From the NCBI RefSeq assembly GCF_041261205.1, contig NZ_JBGCCH010000031.1, forward strand, positions 1 to 64,000: DNA of 64,000 nucleotides. Direction: 5' to 3'. The position numbers and the translations under genes are program-made. Origin of the DNA: Catenulispora sp. MAP5-51 (lineage in GTDB: Bacteria; Actinomycetota; Actinomycetes; Streptomycetales; Catenulisporaceae). How positions within the stretch are numbered: the first letter of the stretch is position 1; every line of letters starts with the position of its first letter. Shown here one piece after another: positions 30,807 to 40,016 of this stretch. The notes below the pieces were generated by a model. The model was given only the letters and a program-made list of their open reading frames with translations. It was not told where the DNA came from and did no database searches.

Positions 30807-30819
30807 CTATTGTTTCGAC

Positions 30820-32085
30820 GTGTATTTGACGGGATCCAGGACCGCCAAGCGCATCCAGGAAGCCAGGAGCACGCGGGAGCGGGTCCCGTTCAACGTCAAG
30901 ATGCTGGGCACCGTGAGCCTGCTGACGGACGTCTCCTCGGAGATGCTGGTCGCGGTGGTCGGCTACTACCTGCTGAACGTGCTCCACGAGACGCCGACCG
31001 CGATCGGCTTCCTGGACGGCCTCTACAACGGCATCCCCGCGCTGCTGGCCATCCCCGCGGCGTACCTGTCCGACCGCTGGCAGCGCCGCAAGCTGCTGGC
31101 CGGCATCGGCTACGGCGCCTCGGCGGTGACCAAACTGGGGTTCCCGATCGTCGGCCCGTCCTTCGGCGGCCTGAGCGGGCTGCTCAGCGCGGACCGCTTC
31201 GGCAAGGGGATGCGCTCGGCGCCGCGCGACGCGCTGATCTCTTTGTCGTCCCCGCCGCAGATCCTGGGGCGCTCCTTCGGGGTGCACCGGATGCTCGACA
31301 ACATCGGCGCGGCGACCGGTCCGCTCATCGCGTCCTTCGTGCTGCTTTGGACCACGAAGTTCGGGACAGAACGTAAAGCGTTCGACGCACTGTTCGTCAT
31401 CGCCTTCTGCGTCGCGGCCATCGGTGTGGTGGTGTTCTGCCTCTACGTGAGCGACCACCGGGAGGAAGTGCGGGAGCGCTCCGCGGCGTCACTGAGCGCG
31501 GCCCTCGGGCTGTTGCGCCAGACGTGGTTCATCCGTACGGGTATCGCTGTGGCGCTTCTGGGGCTGGCGTGGGTGAGTGACACGTTCGTGTACCTGACGC
31601 TCGCGCACAGGATGTCGCTGAGCGCTTCGCAGTACGCGCTGCTCGCCACCGGCACCATGGGGATGTTCGTCCTCATGGCCATCCCGGTGGGGCGTCTGGC
31701 CGACCGGGTCGGGCGGTGGAAGGTGTTCGTGGTCGGGCACCTCTTGTTGGTCATCGCTTATGCGCTCCTGGCTACGAACGTCCCTGACGGCGTTTTGTTG
31801 GCCGCCGCACTCCTCCTGCCGGGCATCGCCTACGCGGCCACTGACGGCGTTCTCATGGCGTACTGCGGGCCTCGTATCCCGACGGCCCTGCGGACCTCCG
31901 GGCTCGCGGTGATGCAGTCGATCGGCGCGGTCGCCGGGTTCGTGTCGTCGGTGGCGTTCGGGGTCGCGTGGTCGCACACCGATCCCAAGACCGTCATGCT
32001 CTGGTTCGCCGGGGCCATGGCCGTCGCGATCACCGTCTCGACGCTGCTGGTGTCGCCGTGGAAGGAGCAGCACGCCGATGGCTGA
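30820..32085 (+). CDS. MFS transporter
   Basis: Up to 421 residues with 11-12 hydrophobic helices. Major facilitator features: LSDRWQRRKLL after helix 2 (the DRxGRR-type loop 2-3) and a second copy LADRVGRWKVF between the halves. GMRSAPRDALISLSSPP and GVHRMLDNIGAATGP match a subfamily related to transporters annotated for drug or sugar efflux. The GTG at 30820 is only 14 bases past the rpsA terminator without a clear ribosome site; ATG at 30901 is an alternative. Overlaps the next gene by 8 bases, so the exporter and the membrane-anchored propeller protein are translationally coupled. Confidence 0.83.
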   Translation: MYLTGSRTAKRIQEARSTRERVPFNVKMLGTVSLLTDVSSEMLVAVVGYYLLNVLHETPTAIGFLDGLYNGIPALLAIPAAYLSDRWQRRKLLAGIGYGASAVTKLGFPIVGPSFGGLSGLLSADRFGKGMRSAPRDALISLSSPPQILGRSFGVHRMLDNIGAATGPLIASFVLLWTTKFGTERKAFDALFVIAFCVAAIGVVVFCLYVSDHREEVRERSAASLSAALGLLRQTWFIRTGIAVALLGLAWVSDTFVYLTLAHRMSLSASQYALLATGTMGMFVLMAIPVGRLADRVGRWKVFVVGHLLLVIAYALLATNVPDGVLLAAALLLPGIAYAATDGVLMAYCGPRIPTALRTSGLAVMQSIGAVAGFVSSVAFGVAWSHTDPKTVMLWFAGAMAVAITVSTLLVSPWKEQHADG

Positions 32086-33178
32086 CCGCGCTGAGGTGGC
32101 ACAGGGGTCCGAGGTCGCAGAGGGGTCCGGGGTGGCACAGGGGTCCGAGGTGGCAGAGCCGGCCGAGAGCGTCCTGGCGCCGCGCGACAACCGGGCCAAG
32201 ATCCTGATCTCGTCGGTCGTGGTGCTGGTGACGATCGCCGTCGCGGCCGGGCTGGCCGCTTTCCTGGGGCGTTCCACCAAGCGCGCCGGGATAAGCGGGG
32301 GATTCACTGTCGCGGCGGGGGAGTTGACCTATCGCTCGACGGTGCTCGGGCCGGACTTCGGCAAGCTGGTGGAAGCCCGTATCGGTGCGGCGTCGACTGC
32401 GGTGCCCACCGTTTCCACCGTTCCGTGCGAACGGTCTTATACGGCCTCCCGCGTACTGCTCTGCCTGCAATCCGAGGGAAGCCTCGTAAGCCAGGCATAT
32501 GCGGAGGTCTACGACAGTTCCCTTAAGCAGATCAAGAAGCTGGCCATCACCGGTTCGCCGAACCGTGCGCGACTGTCCGCGGACGGCCGGATGGCGGCGT
32601 GGACGACCTTCGTCTACGGCGACTCCTATACGACGCCCGGCGCATCGACCCGTGCTTCGATCCTGGACCTGAAGACCGGGCAGTACGTCGACTCCCTGGA
32701 GAACTTCAACGCGTTCGTGGACGGCAAGCCCTACAAGGCCGTCGACATCAACTTCTGGGGCGTCACCTTCACCGCGGACGACAACGCCTTCTACGCGACG
32801 ATGGGCAGCAACGGCAAGACGTGGCTGATGAAGGGCGACTTCAAGGCGCACACGCTGAACGCGCTGCGGGAGAACGTGGAGTGCCCTTCGCTGTCGCCGG
32901 ACGGCACGCGCATCGTGTTCAAGAAGCGGGTGTCCGACGACGTCCGGCATCCTTGGCGTTTCACCGTCCTGGATCTGGCCACGATGCGGGAGACGCCGCT
33001 GGCCGAGACCCGCAGCGTCGACGACCAGGCGGCGTGGCTGGACAACGGGACGGTCATGTACGCCGTCCCGCACGACGACGATCCGGGCAGCGACCTGTAC
33101 GCCGTGCCCGCGGACGGCAGCGGGGCGCCCCGGCTGCTCGCCGCCAACGGGACGTCCCCGTCGGTCACCTCCGGGTGA
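32078..33178 (+). CDS. Membrane-anchored TolB/PD40-like beta-propeller protein
   Basis: 366 residues. N-terminal repeat region (VAQGSEVAEGSG...), basic stretch, one transmembrane helix (about 42-65, KILISSVVVLVTIAVAAGLAAFL) and an extracytoplasmic part with propeller-blade phrases (ARLSADGRMAAWTTFVYG, CPSLSPDGTRIVFKKR, DLYAVPADGSGAPRLLAANG) typical of WD40-like PD40 repeats. Coupled to the MFS gene, so it may bind the exported substrate or sense the wall. Exact function unknown. Confidence 0.72.
   Translation: MADRAEVAQGSEVAEGSGVAQGSEVAEPAESVLAPRDNRAKILISSVVVLVTIAVAAGLAAFLGRSTKRAGISGGFTVAAGELTYRSTVLGPDFGKLVEARIGAASTAVPTVSTVPCERSYTASRVLLCLQSEGSLVSQAYAEVYDSSLKQIKKLAITGSPNRARLSADGRMAAWTTFVYGDSYTTPGASTRASILDLKTGQYVDSLENFNAFVDGKPYKAVDINFWGVTFTADDNAFYATMGSNGKTWLMKGDFKAHTLNALRENVECPSLSPDGTRIVFKKRVSDDVRHPWRFTVLDLATMRETPLAETRSVDDQAAWLDNGTVMYAVPHDDDPGSDLYAVPADGSGAPRLLAANGTSPSVTSG
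32096..32158 (+). repeat. 18-bp in-frame tandem repeat
   Basis: Units 32096-32113, 32114-32131, 32132-32149 and a half unit to 32158 encode V-A-(Q/E)-G-S repeats in the cytoplasmic N-terminus of the propeller protein. Confidence 0.88.
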
Positions 33179-33260
33179 GGCGCGGGCCGTGAGGCCGCGG
33201 GGCCGAGCGGCTGATCCGAAAGCTTCTCGCCCGTCACCGTCATTCGATAGGTTGCCAGGC

Positions 33261-34208
33261 ATGCGGACCCTTACGACCCCGGCCCAAGCCCCGGCCCCGG
33301 CCCCGGCATCGGCATCGATGACGGCCCGCCGGACCCTGACGCGCATAGCCGTGCTCGGCGTCGCCTGTTCGGCGACCCTGGCGCTGGCCGCGTGCGGCGG
33401 CGGCAGCGGCAGCGGCTCGGCGAAGAAGGGCTCGTCGAGCACCACCGCCGCCGGCTCCTTCCCCGGCGCCCAGACCTCCAGCTCGCCGAGCCCGCAGCCC
33501 AGCTTCGACCCGGCCGCCGGGCCCACCATGAGCCCGGCCCAGCTGCCGAAGAACTGCGCCGGCCTGGTCACCGACGCCGACATGCAGCTGGCCCTGGGCA
33601 ACCCGCTCAACGGCGGCGACTTCTTCACCGCCTTCCAGCCCACCGCCGCCAAGCAGCTGGGCCGGGTGCGCTGCCAGTACGGTGTGATCCAGGACAGCAC
33701 CGGCAAGGTCACCGGCGACCAGGTCGAGATCCAGCTGGCCATCTACGCCGACCCGGCCACCGCCCAGAGCCACGGCGCCAGCACCGTCGGCGACTTCGCC
33801 GGCCAGGGCGACCAGTACGCCCCCATCGCGGTGGCCGGACACCCGGCGACGTACGTCACCGAAGCCGGCAAGGACGCGATCCTGGTGATGTACGACGGCA
33901 ACCGCACCTACCTGATCACCACCGAGGAGGCGCTGGTCAAGGGCGACGACGCCAAGGCGTTCATCCTCAAGATCGCCGAGGCGCTCTACAAGCACACCAC
34001 CTCGGGCCTGACGCCCGCGGCGCCGAGCGGCGGCGCGACGCCGGGAGCACCGGGAGCACCGGGCTCCTCGAGCGGGCCCGCCACACCGGCCACACCGGGA
34101 GCGCCGAGCTCCCCGAGCGGATCGGCGCCCGCGGGCAGCAGCTCCGCGCCGGCCGGCGCGCCAGCCCCCGGCGGATCCGCGCCGCCGAGTTCGGCGCCGG
34201 CCGACTAG
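33261..34208 (+). CDS. Lipoprotein, DUF3558-like
   Basis: 315 residues from ATG at 33261 (ATG at 33318 is the alternative). The signal peptide ends in lipobox LAAC with Cys45, then a Ser/Thr-rich linker, a globular domain (about 95-250; CAGLVTDADMQLALGNPL, a second Cys in RVRCQYGV) reminiscent of DUF3558 lipoproteins, and a ~70-residue Pro/Gly/Ser/Ala tail. Anchored on the outer face of the membrane; role unknown. The tail would reach through the peptidoglycan. Confidence 0.7.
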   Translation: MRTLTTPAQAPAPAPASASMTARRTLTRIAVLGVACSATLALAACGGGSGSGSAKKGSSSTTAAGSFPGAQTSSSPSPQPSFDPAAGPTMSPAQLPKNCAGLVTDADMQLALGNPLNGGDFFTAFQPTAAKQLGRVRCQYGVIQDSTGKVTGDQVEIQLAIYADPATAQSHGASTVGDFAGQGDQYAPIAVAGHPATYVTEAGKDAILVMYDGNRTYLITTEEALVKGDDAKAFILKIAEALYKHTTSGLTPAAPSGGATPGAPGAPGSSSGPATPATPGAPSSPSGSAPAGSSSAPAGAPAPGGSAPPSSAPAD

Positions 34209-34241
34209 GTCTGGCCAGGTCTGGCTAGGCGGGGTGGAGAA

Positions 34242-34292
34242 GCTTTTTACGGCTTCGCGCAAGGTGTCACTGGTCCGGGGTCCGGTGGTGGC
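34242..34292 (+). repeat. Dispersed intergenic repeat, copy B
   Basis: Matches copy A at 10436-10480 over the core tacggcttcgcgca (34248-34261) and flanking bases. Lies in the 199-base gap between the lipoprotein gene and the convergent gene; the rest of the gap shows nothing recognisable. Confidence 0.4.
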
Positions 34293-34407
34293 GGCCCTGG
34301 TGTGTCGGCTGCCGGTTTGCGTGTCCACGGTCCCGTGGCTGGTTCAGGATCCTTCGGCTCAGCTCCCTCGGGGAACTGGCGCGGCTTCATCGGGTGGCCG
34401 GGTCACC

Positions 34408-36390
34408 TCAATAAGCCCGCACCGCCACATCCCCGGCCGCCCGGGCCGACCCCACCAACCCCTCCGCCGACGGCGGCCAGTTCGGCGTCGAGGCGTGCGC
34501 CAACCCCGCGGGCCCGGCGGCGAAGGCGGTCAGCACGTTGTCCGTCACCCGCGCCACGACCGCCCGCGCCGCTGGCGGGGCCGGTCCCAGGTGCAGGCAG
34601 TCGCCGCTCATCACGCACGGCCAGTACGTCGTTCCGGCGTCGAACACCCCGGCGTGCGAGCTGGCCACGTAGTACGTCGTCGTGGCCATGCCGGCCTGGC
34701 CGCTCAGGAATCTGATCGGTATGGCCGCCAGGACGTCCACGTTCGGCGGGGTCGTCGGCTGGTTCACGTCCACCTGGTCGTACTCGCCGCCGACCGTGTT
34801 GCGCAGTACCTGGCCGGCGCGCACCCCGGTGCCGGCGAACAGCCACGAGGCCGGGTGCAGCACCCGCAGGGAGCCGCTGGCGCCCAGGTAGCCGTAGCCC
34901 TCGCCGATCAGCGCCGCCTCCGGGCGGTTCAGGGGCGGGGCGGACCAGTTCACCGTGGCCAGGGAGGAGTCGCGCAGGGCCGGCGGGTCGCCGGCGACCG
35001 AGCGGCGGATCACCACGCGGCGGCCCGGGCCCAGCGGGGAGCCGGTGAGGCGGGCCGCCGTGTAGACCGCGTTGGCGCCGAAGAAGGCGATGTTCACACC
35101 CGCCTGGCGCGCCGCGACCGCGCCGTCGTACATGCGCTTCGTCCAGTACTCCGAGTGCCCGCCGGTGACCACGCCCTTGTGCCGCCGCAGCTGCGCCGGG
35201 TCGGCGTCGGCGTCGACGTCCGTGAAGTAGTCGGTGTCGATGCCCAGCTTCTCGATCTCCCGTACCAGCGGCAGCTCGTACTGGTACGGCGAGTAGTACC
35301 CGCCGTCCTCGTACGGCCGGTCGAAGCTCACCTCGGTGCTGGCCGCGGCCTCGCGGGGGGAGTCGGCGTACGCCGAGTGGCCGCCGAAAGTGTTGTAGGC
35401 CTGGTACGTCAGCACACTGGCCTGGAACCCCAGCGGCGCCCGGTCGCCGTCCGCGCGCACCACCAACGGGATCGACGACGCCGTCTGCCCCGGCGCCCGC
35501 ACCACCAGCAGGTAGTACCCCGGCGTCCAGCGCCCGGTGATCCGGAACGTCAGCGTCGGCCGCCACGGCGCCACGGTCAGCAGGCTCACACCGGTCACCG
35601 CGGCCCTGGTCTGCGGCCGCACGCCGATGTGCTTGGCCTGCCAGACCAGCCGGCCCTGCGCCCCGCCGTAGTACCCCATCCGGTACGCCGACAGCGAGGC
35701 CCCCGTCACCGGCCCCGGCGAGCTCAGATAAGCGGTGACCGTGTCGCCGCACCGCGCACTGTCCCGGTCCAGGTAGCCGTTCACGCTCCCGGCACGCGTG
35801 CGCTTGGCGTCCCGCCAGGCCGTCGTCCCGGGCAGCGTGTCCTCCGCGCGCAGCCAGCCGCGCCCGAGCCCGATCGGGCATCCCGCCTTGCCGGCGGACG
35901 CCGAGGACAGCGCGATCTGGTCGCCCGAGCCGAAGCCGAGACTGTCATAGGCCGCCGACTGGTTCGGCAGGTCCGCGGCGCACGCCGCGACGACCGCCGC
36001 CGCCAGACCCATCCGCATCAGCCCCATCCGCAGCAGCCGCGCGGGCAGCGGCATGCCCCGCCACAGGTTGAGCCGATCCGGGGGAGCCGCCGCAGGCACA
36101 GGCATGCGGCCTTCAGGTTCGACGTACACCGGCAGAGCGACCGGCCCCGAGCCGGCGAAGACACCGGGACCGTCCAGGCCTCCCGGCGAAGCGGCCTCGG
36201 CGCTCACGCGACCGGAACCCGAACCGCCCCGGCCCCCGGCACCACCTCTGTGCGCACTGCCTGACTCCGTTCTCCCTGCCCGCCGAGCGTCGGGCTGGTG
36301 CCATCTTGGACCAGCCGCCGTCCTCAGCCTGGCAGGCACGCGAAGCGGATCCGGCAGCGCCATCCCGTCGAGCGAACCCGTCGTGCGCAC
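34408..36390 (-). CDS. N,N-dimethylformamidase beta subunit-like secreted protein, copy 1
   Basis: Up to 660 residues. The first ~120 residues are Gly/Pro/Arg-rich and possibly not translated (internal ATGs at 36105 and near MPLPARLLRMG are alternatives). A hydrophobic helix (MGLMRMGLAAAVVAACAA) precedes the extracytoplasmic domain. Core phrases LSAYRMGYYGGAQGRLVW, GYYLLVVRAPG, VLTYQAYNTFGGHSAY, SFDRPY, VTGGHSEYWTKRMYDG and FFGANAVY match the large-subunit C-terminal domain of dimethylformamidase, widespread in actinomycetes as an uncharacterised exported protein. Not shown to be an amidase. Paralogue of the next gene and probably co-transcribed with it (33 bases between). Confidence 0.75.
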   Translation of the reverse strand: MRTTGSLDGMALPDPLRVPARLRTAAGPRWHQPDARRAGRTESGSAHRGGAGGRGGSGSGRVSAEAASPGGLDGPGVFAGSGPVALPVYVEPEGRMPVPAAAPPDRLNLWRGMPLPARLLRMGLMRMGLAAAVVAACAADLPNQSAAYDSLGFGSGDQIALSSASAGKAGCPIGLGRGWLRAEDTLPGTTAWRDAKRTRAGSVNGYLDRDSARCGDTVTAYLSSPGPVTGASLSAYRMGYYGGAQGRLVWQAKHIGVRPQTRAAVTGVSLLTVAPWRPTLTFRITGRWTPGYYLLVVRAPGQTASSIPLVVRADGDRAPLGFQASVLTYQAYNTFGGHSAYADSPREAAASTEVSFDRPYEDGGYYSPYQYELPLVREIEKLGIDTDYFTDVDADADPAQLRRHKGVVTGGHSEYWTKRMYDGAVAARQAGVNIAFFGANAVYTAARLTGSPLGPGRRVVIRRSVAGDPPALRDSSLATVNWSAPPLNRPEAALIGEGYGYLGASGSLRVLHPASWLFAGTGVRAGQVLRNTVGGEYDQVDVNQPTTPPNVDVLAAIPIRFLSGQAGMATTTYYVASSHAGVFDAGTTYWPCVMSGDCLHLGPAPPAARAVVARVTDNVLTAFAAGPAGLAHASTPNWPPSAEGLVGSARAAGDVAVRAY

Positions 36391-36423
36391 CCGTGCGAGC
36401 CCGTGTGAATCCGTCGCGCGGAC

Positions 36424-38187
36424 CTACCCCGCCGTCGGCTTGGGCGGCCCTATCCCGACGTCGGTCTGCGCCGCCGCCGTGGAGATCAGCGCCTGCGCGC
36501 TCGGCGCCGGCCGGTGCGCCGACGGGTACAGCCGCCCGGCCGGCCCCTGCGCGTACACCCGCAGCACGTTGTCCGTCATCTCCGCCAGCAGCTTCGCCGT
36601 CCCCGGGTCCACCGGACGGTCCCCGCACATCCGTGCCATCTGGCAGTCCCAGTACGTCATCCCGCCGGCGAACACCCCGGCGCCGGAGGGGTCGGTGTAG
36701 TACGACATCGTCGCCATCGTCGACAGCCCGCTGAACACGATCGGCACCGCCGCGATCACGTCGATGTCCGGAGGCGTCGCCGCTATGTTCTTCACCGTGT
36801 CGTACTCGCCGCCCAGCGAGTTCTTCAGCACCTGGTCCTTGACCACCCCGGTCCCGGCGAAGATCCAGGAGTCCGGCTGGAGCACCCGGAACGCCCCGTT
36901 GTCCGCACCGAGCTCGCCATAGGCCGGACCCACGATCGAGGCCTCCGGCATCTGCAGCTGAGGGGAGTCCCACAGCACGGTCGCCTGCGAGGGATCGGAC
37001 TTGGCCAGCGGATCCTCGTTCGCATAGCGGTAGACGACCATGCGCCGGTCCGCACCGGACGGAGAGGGCTCCAGCCGCGCGTGCCAGTAGATCTCGTTCG
37101 CGCCGAAGAAGCCGATGTTGGTGCCCTTGCCCCGCGCATATAGCGCGGCGTCGTACATGCGCCGCGTCCAGTACTCGGAGTGGCCGCCGATCAGCAGCGC
37201 CTTGTGCGCGGCGACCTGACTGGGCCGCTCGTCCACGTCTATGTCGGTGGTGTAGTCGACGTCCAGGCCGAGCTTCTCGGCCTCTTCCGCCAATGGGATG
37301 TCGTATAGAAACGGCGCGCGATAGCCGTCACCGTTGTACGGACGGTCGAAGGAGGCCACCCGCGAGCGGTCCGAACGCTTAGCGGACTGGTCCTTCGGCC
37401 CGTAGTAGAGGCTGTACCGTCCGTAGTTGTTGTACGCCTGGTAAGTGAGCACCGACGCCTGCAACAACAGCGGCGAACTCCCAGTGCCCGGCGCTCCGTT
37501 GCCCGCACTGTCGTCCCGGATGATCAGCGGGATGGCGTCCCCCTCGTCATCCGGCTTGGCGCGGACGACGAGCAGGTAGTAGCCCGGCGTCCAGGCCGGC
37601 GTGACCTGGATGTGCGCGGCGACCGGCCACGAGGCCTCGACCGTGTACGTCGGCGCACCGGAGTACTTCACCGGACTGGCACTGACCGGGACGTGCGAGG
37701 CGCTCCACACCACGCGTCCCCCCGCGCCGCCGTACCAGCCCATCCGGTAGGCGGTCACGGAGGCGGAGGACACGTAGCCGGACAAGTGCAGGGCCAGGGT
37801 GTCCCCACAGGCCGCGCTCACTTTGTCCAGATATCCAGCCACCGTGGAGGTGTCCGCGTCGAAGCTGGACCGCCACGAGGAGTCACCGGCCTTGGCGTTC
37901 TCGATCTTGGACCAGCCGGCCGGCCGGACCACCGCCGCGCACGGCGCGGAGGAAGGCTTGGTACGGTCCGCAGGAAGCTTCCCATAGGGATTGGGCTGTT
38001 CCGGGGTCTGCGTCGTGACCTTCACCGGCGGCCCGGCACTGACCGCGGCCGGGGCCGCGGTCCCGGTGCAGCCGTAGCCCAGGGCGAACACCGCGGCGGC
38101 GAAGGCCGTGGAACCGGTGACGGTCACCCAGCGCGGCATCCCCTTAGCGTTTCCCGTCGCGGCATCCCGCGCAGACGGCTCGTCCAT
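36424..38187 (-). CDS. N,N-dimethylformamidase beta subunit-like secreted protein, copy 2
   Basis: 587 residues. N-terminal hydrophobic segment (VTVTGSTAFAAAVFALGYGC) serves as signal anchor; the Cys there does not sit in a canonical lipobox. Core phrases parallel copy 1: VTAYRMGWYGGAGGRVVW, GYYLLVVRAK, VLTYQAYNNYGRYSLY, SFDRPYNGDGY, IGGHSEYWTRRMYDA, FFGANEIYWHARLEPS. Both keep the His-Ser-Glu-Tyr-Trp block, likely part of the active or binding site. Pair arose by tandem duplication. Divergent from coaE. Confidence 0.78.
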   Translation of the reverse strand: MDEPSARDAATGNAKGMPRWVTVTGSTAFAAAVFALGYGCTGTAAPAAVSAGPPVKVTTQTPEQPNPYGKLPADRTKPSSAPCAAVVRPAGWSKIENAKAGDSSWRSSFDADTSTVAGYLDKVSAACGDTLALHLSGYVSSASVTAYRMGWYGGAGGRVVWSASHVPVSASPVKYSGAPTYTVEASWPVAAHIQVTPAWTPGYYLLVVRAKPDDEGDAIPLIIRDDSAGNGAPGTGSSPLLLQASVLTYQAYNNYGRYSLYYGPKDQSAKRSDRSRVASFDRPYNGDGYRAPFLYDIPLAEEAEKLGLDVDYTTDIDVDERPSQVAAHKALLIGGHSEYWTRRMYDAALYARGKGTNIGFFGANEIYWHARLEPSPSGADRRMVVYRYANEDPLAKSDPSQATVLWDSPQLQMPEASIVGPAYGELGADNGAFRVLQPDSWIFAGTGVVKDQVLKNSLGGEYDTVKNIAATPPDIDVIAAVPIVFSGLSTMATMSYYTDPSGAGVFAGGMTYWDCQMARMCGDRPVDPGTAKLLAEMTDNVLRVYAQGPAGRLYPSAHRPAPSAQALISTAAAQTDVGIGPPKPTAG

Positions 38188-38299
38188 TCGCTCCCGTTCA
38201 TTTCCGCATCAAGCACTGGTGACCCAAAGCGTGCAGCGCCACGTTAGCCTTCTGCAGACGGCGCCCGCGAACAGACGACAGCCAGCCGAACGGAGCCCT

Positions 38300-38929
38300 A
38301 TGCACAAGGACCAGCCGACCACGCTCAACGTCGGCCTGACCGGCGGCATCGGCTCGGGCAAGAGCGAAGTCCTCAACAGGCTCAAGGCCCTCGGCGCCAC
38401 CGTGGTCGACGCCGACCTGGCCGCGCGCCAGGTGGTCGAACCCGGCACCGACGGATATGACGCCGTGGTCGCGGAGTTCGGTTCCGAGGTGGTCGCCCCC
38501 GACGGCCGGCTGGACCGGCCCAAACTGGGCGCGATCGTGTTCGCCGACCCCGACCGGCGGGCCGCGCTCAACGCGATCGTGCACCCCCTGGTCGGCGCAT
38601 TGATGGCCGAATGGGCGAATGCGGCACCGGCAGGGGGCATCGTCGTCTACGATATTCCGCTGTTGGTCGAGGGTGGGGCGGATCGCGGTTACGCGGCCGT
38701 GATCGTGGTCGACGCCGACGACGAGGTTCGATACGCGCGACTGCTTGCCAACCGCGGCATGTCCAGACAGGACGCGGCCGCACGGATGGCAGCGCAGGCG
38801 ACACGTGAGGACCGGTTGGCGGCGGCGGATTACGTGATCGCAAACAACGGGTCGCTCGCAGACCTCGATCAGGAAACGGATCGAGTGTGGTCCGAACTGC
38901 TCACCCTCCGCGATTCAACCATCCGATAG
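38300..38929 (+). CDS. coaE: Dephospho-CoA kinase
   Basis: 209 residues. Phosphorylates the 3'-OH of dephospho-CoA, the last step of coenzyme A synthesis. Walker A GLTGGIGSGKS at residues 9-19, then DADLAARQVVEPG, VYDIPLLVEGGAD and the lid/adenine region RLLANRGMSRQDAAARMAAQ. ATG with CGGAG upstream; the frame is open further upstream but the P-loop position fixes the start. Lacks the C-terminal UPF0157 domain found on mycobacterial CoaE. Nine bases from the next gene, so it heads an operon with the DPA genes. Confidence 0.96.
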   Translation: MHKDQPTTLNVGLTGGIGSGKSEVLNRLKALGATVVDADLAARQVVEPGTDGYDAVVAEFGSEVVAPDGRLDRPKLGAIVFADPDRRAALNAIVHPLVGALMAEWANAAPAGGIVVYDIPLLVEGGADRGYAAVIVVDADDEVRYARLLANRGMSRQDAAARMAAQATREDRLAAADYVIANNGSLADLDQETDRVWSELLTLRDSTIR

Positions 38930-38938
38930 GTTTAGCCG

Positions 38939-39943
38939 GTGACATCCCTTCCCACGCAGTCCGCTGAGCCGCAAGCCGCCGAGCCCGAGCCGGCGACGGT
39001 CTCAGCCGGCGCCGTCGAAGCCCCGGCCGACGTGCGCAAGCGCCCTCCATTGCCGGTCGCTCTGGTGCTCGCGGCCCGGCCGCGGCAGTGGGTCAAGAAC
39101 GTGCTGGTTCTGGCGGCCCCGCTGGCCGCGGCCAAGCTCGGCCACACCGATGTGCTGCGGACCTCGGCGATCGCGTTCGTCGCGTTCTGCTTCGCCGCCT
39201 CGTGCATCTACTTCATCAACGACGTCATGGACGTCGAGTCCGACCGGCGCCACCCCAAGAAGCGCTTCCGCCCCATCGCCGCCGGCTGGGTCCCGATCCC
39301 GATGGCCATCGTGGCCGGCGTGGTGAGCGGCCTGATCGGCCTGGGCGTGGCGGCCACCGCGAACTGGACCACGGTCGGCGTCGTGGCCGTCTACATGGCG
39401 CTGCACATCGTGTACTCGATGTGGTTCAAGCACGTGCCGGTCCTGGACCTGGCCATGGTCGCCTCCGGCTTCCTGCTGCGCGCCATCGTCGGCGGCGTGG
39501 CGGCGAACCTGGAGCTGTCCCAGTGGTTCCTGCTGACCACCGGCTTCGGCTCGCTGTTCATGGTCGCCGGCAAGCGCTACTCCGAGATGGTGCTGATGGG
39601 GGAGGACGCCGCTTCCTCCCGCAAGTCGCTGCAGGAGTACTCGCAGACGTACTTGCGGTTCGTGTGGCAGGCCGCGGCCACGGTGACGATGGTCACCTAC
39701 TCGCTGTGGGCCTTCCAGCTCGCCTCCACCCCCGACATCGCGCACAAGTCGGCCAAGCCGTGGCTGGAGATCTCGGTCATCCCCTGGGTCTTCATCTTCC
39801 TGCGCTACTCGATGTTCGTCGACACCGGCCGTGCCGGGGAGCCCGAGGACGTCGTCCTGAAGGACCGCGTCATCATGGGTATCGGGGCCGTGTGGCTCGC
39901 GGTGTTCGCCACCGGCGTGATCCTGGTCGGCGCGCGCGGCTGA
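38939..39943 (+). CDS. Decaprenyl-phosphate phosphoribosyltransferase (UbiA family)
   Basis: 334 residues from GTG. After a ~30-residue Glu/Ala/Pro-rich N-terminus come about nine helices. The aspartate motif NDVMDVESDRRHPKKRFRP is the UbiA prenyl-phosphate/Mg2+ site in the form seen in mycobacterial Rv3806c, with ARPRQWVKNVLV before it. It would join phosphoribose from PRPP to decaprenyl phosphate, the first membrane step to decaprenyl-phospho-arabinose (DPA), donor of D-arabinose for the cell wall. Followed by dprE1 and dprE2, which complete the pathway except for the phosphatase. Confidence 0.9.
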   Translation: MTSLPTQSAEPQAAEPEPATVSAGAVEAPADVRKRPPLPVALVLAARPRQWVKNVLVLAAPLAAAKLGHTDVLRTSAIAFVAFCFAASCIYFINDVMDVESDRRHPKKRFRPIAAGWVPIPMAIVAGVVSGLIGLGVAATANWTTVGVVAVYMALHIVYSMWFKHVPVLDLAMVASGFLLRAIVGGVAANLELSQWFLLTTGFGSLFMVAGKRYSEMVLMGEDAASSRKSLQEYSQTYLRFVWQAAATVTMVTYSLWAFQLASTPDIAHKSAKPWLEISVIPWVFIFLRYSMFVDTGRAGEPEDVVLKDRVIMGIGAVWLAVFATGVILVGARG

Positions 39944-39952
39944 GCCCGGGTC

Positions 39953-39980
39953 GGGCCCCCGGCTCGCCGGCCGGGGGCCC
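39953..39980 (+). terminator. Hairpin between ubiA-type gene and dprE1
   Basis: A perfect 11-bp G+C stem (39953-39963 with 39970-39980), loop TCGCCG, no T-run. May reduce or stabilise transcription inside the operon. Confidence 0.5.
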
Positions 39981-40016
39981 CACCGCAGTACCGAATGTCG
40001 AAATGAATATAGGGAC

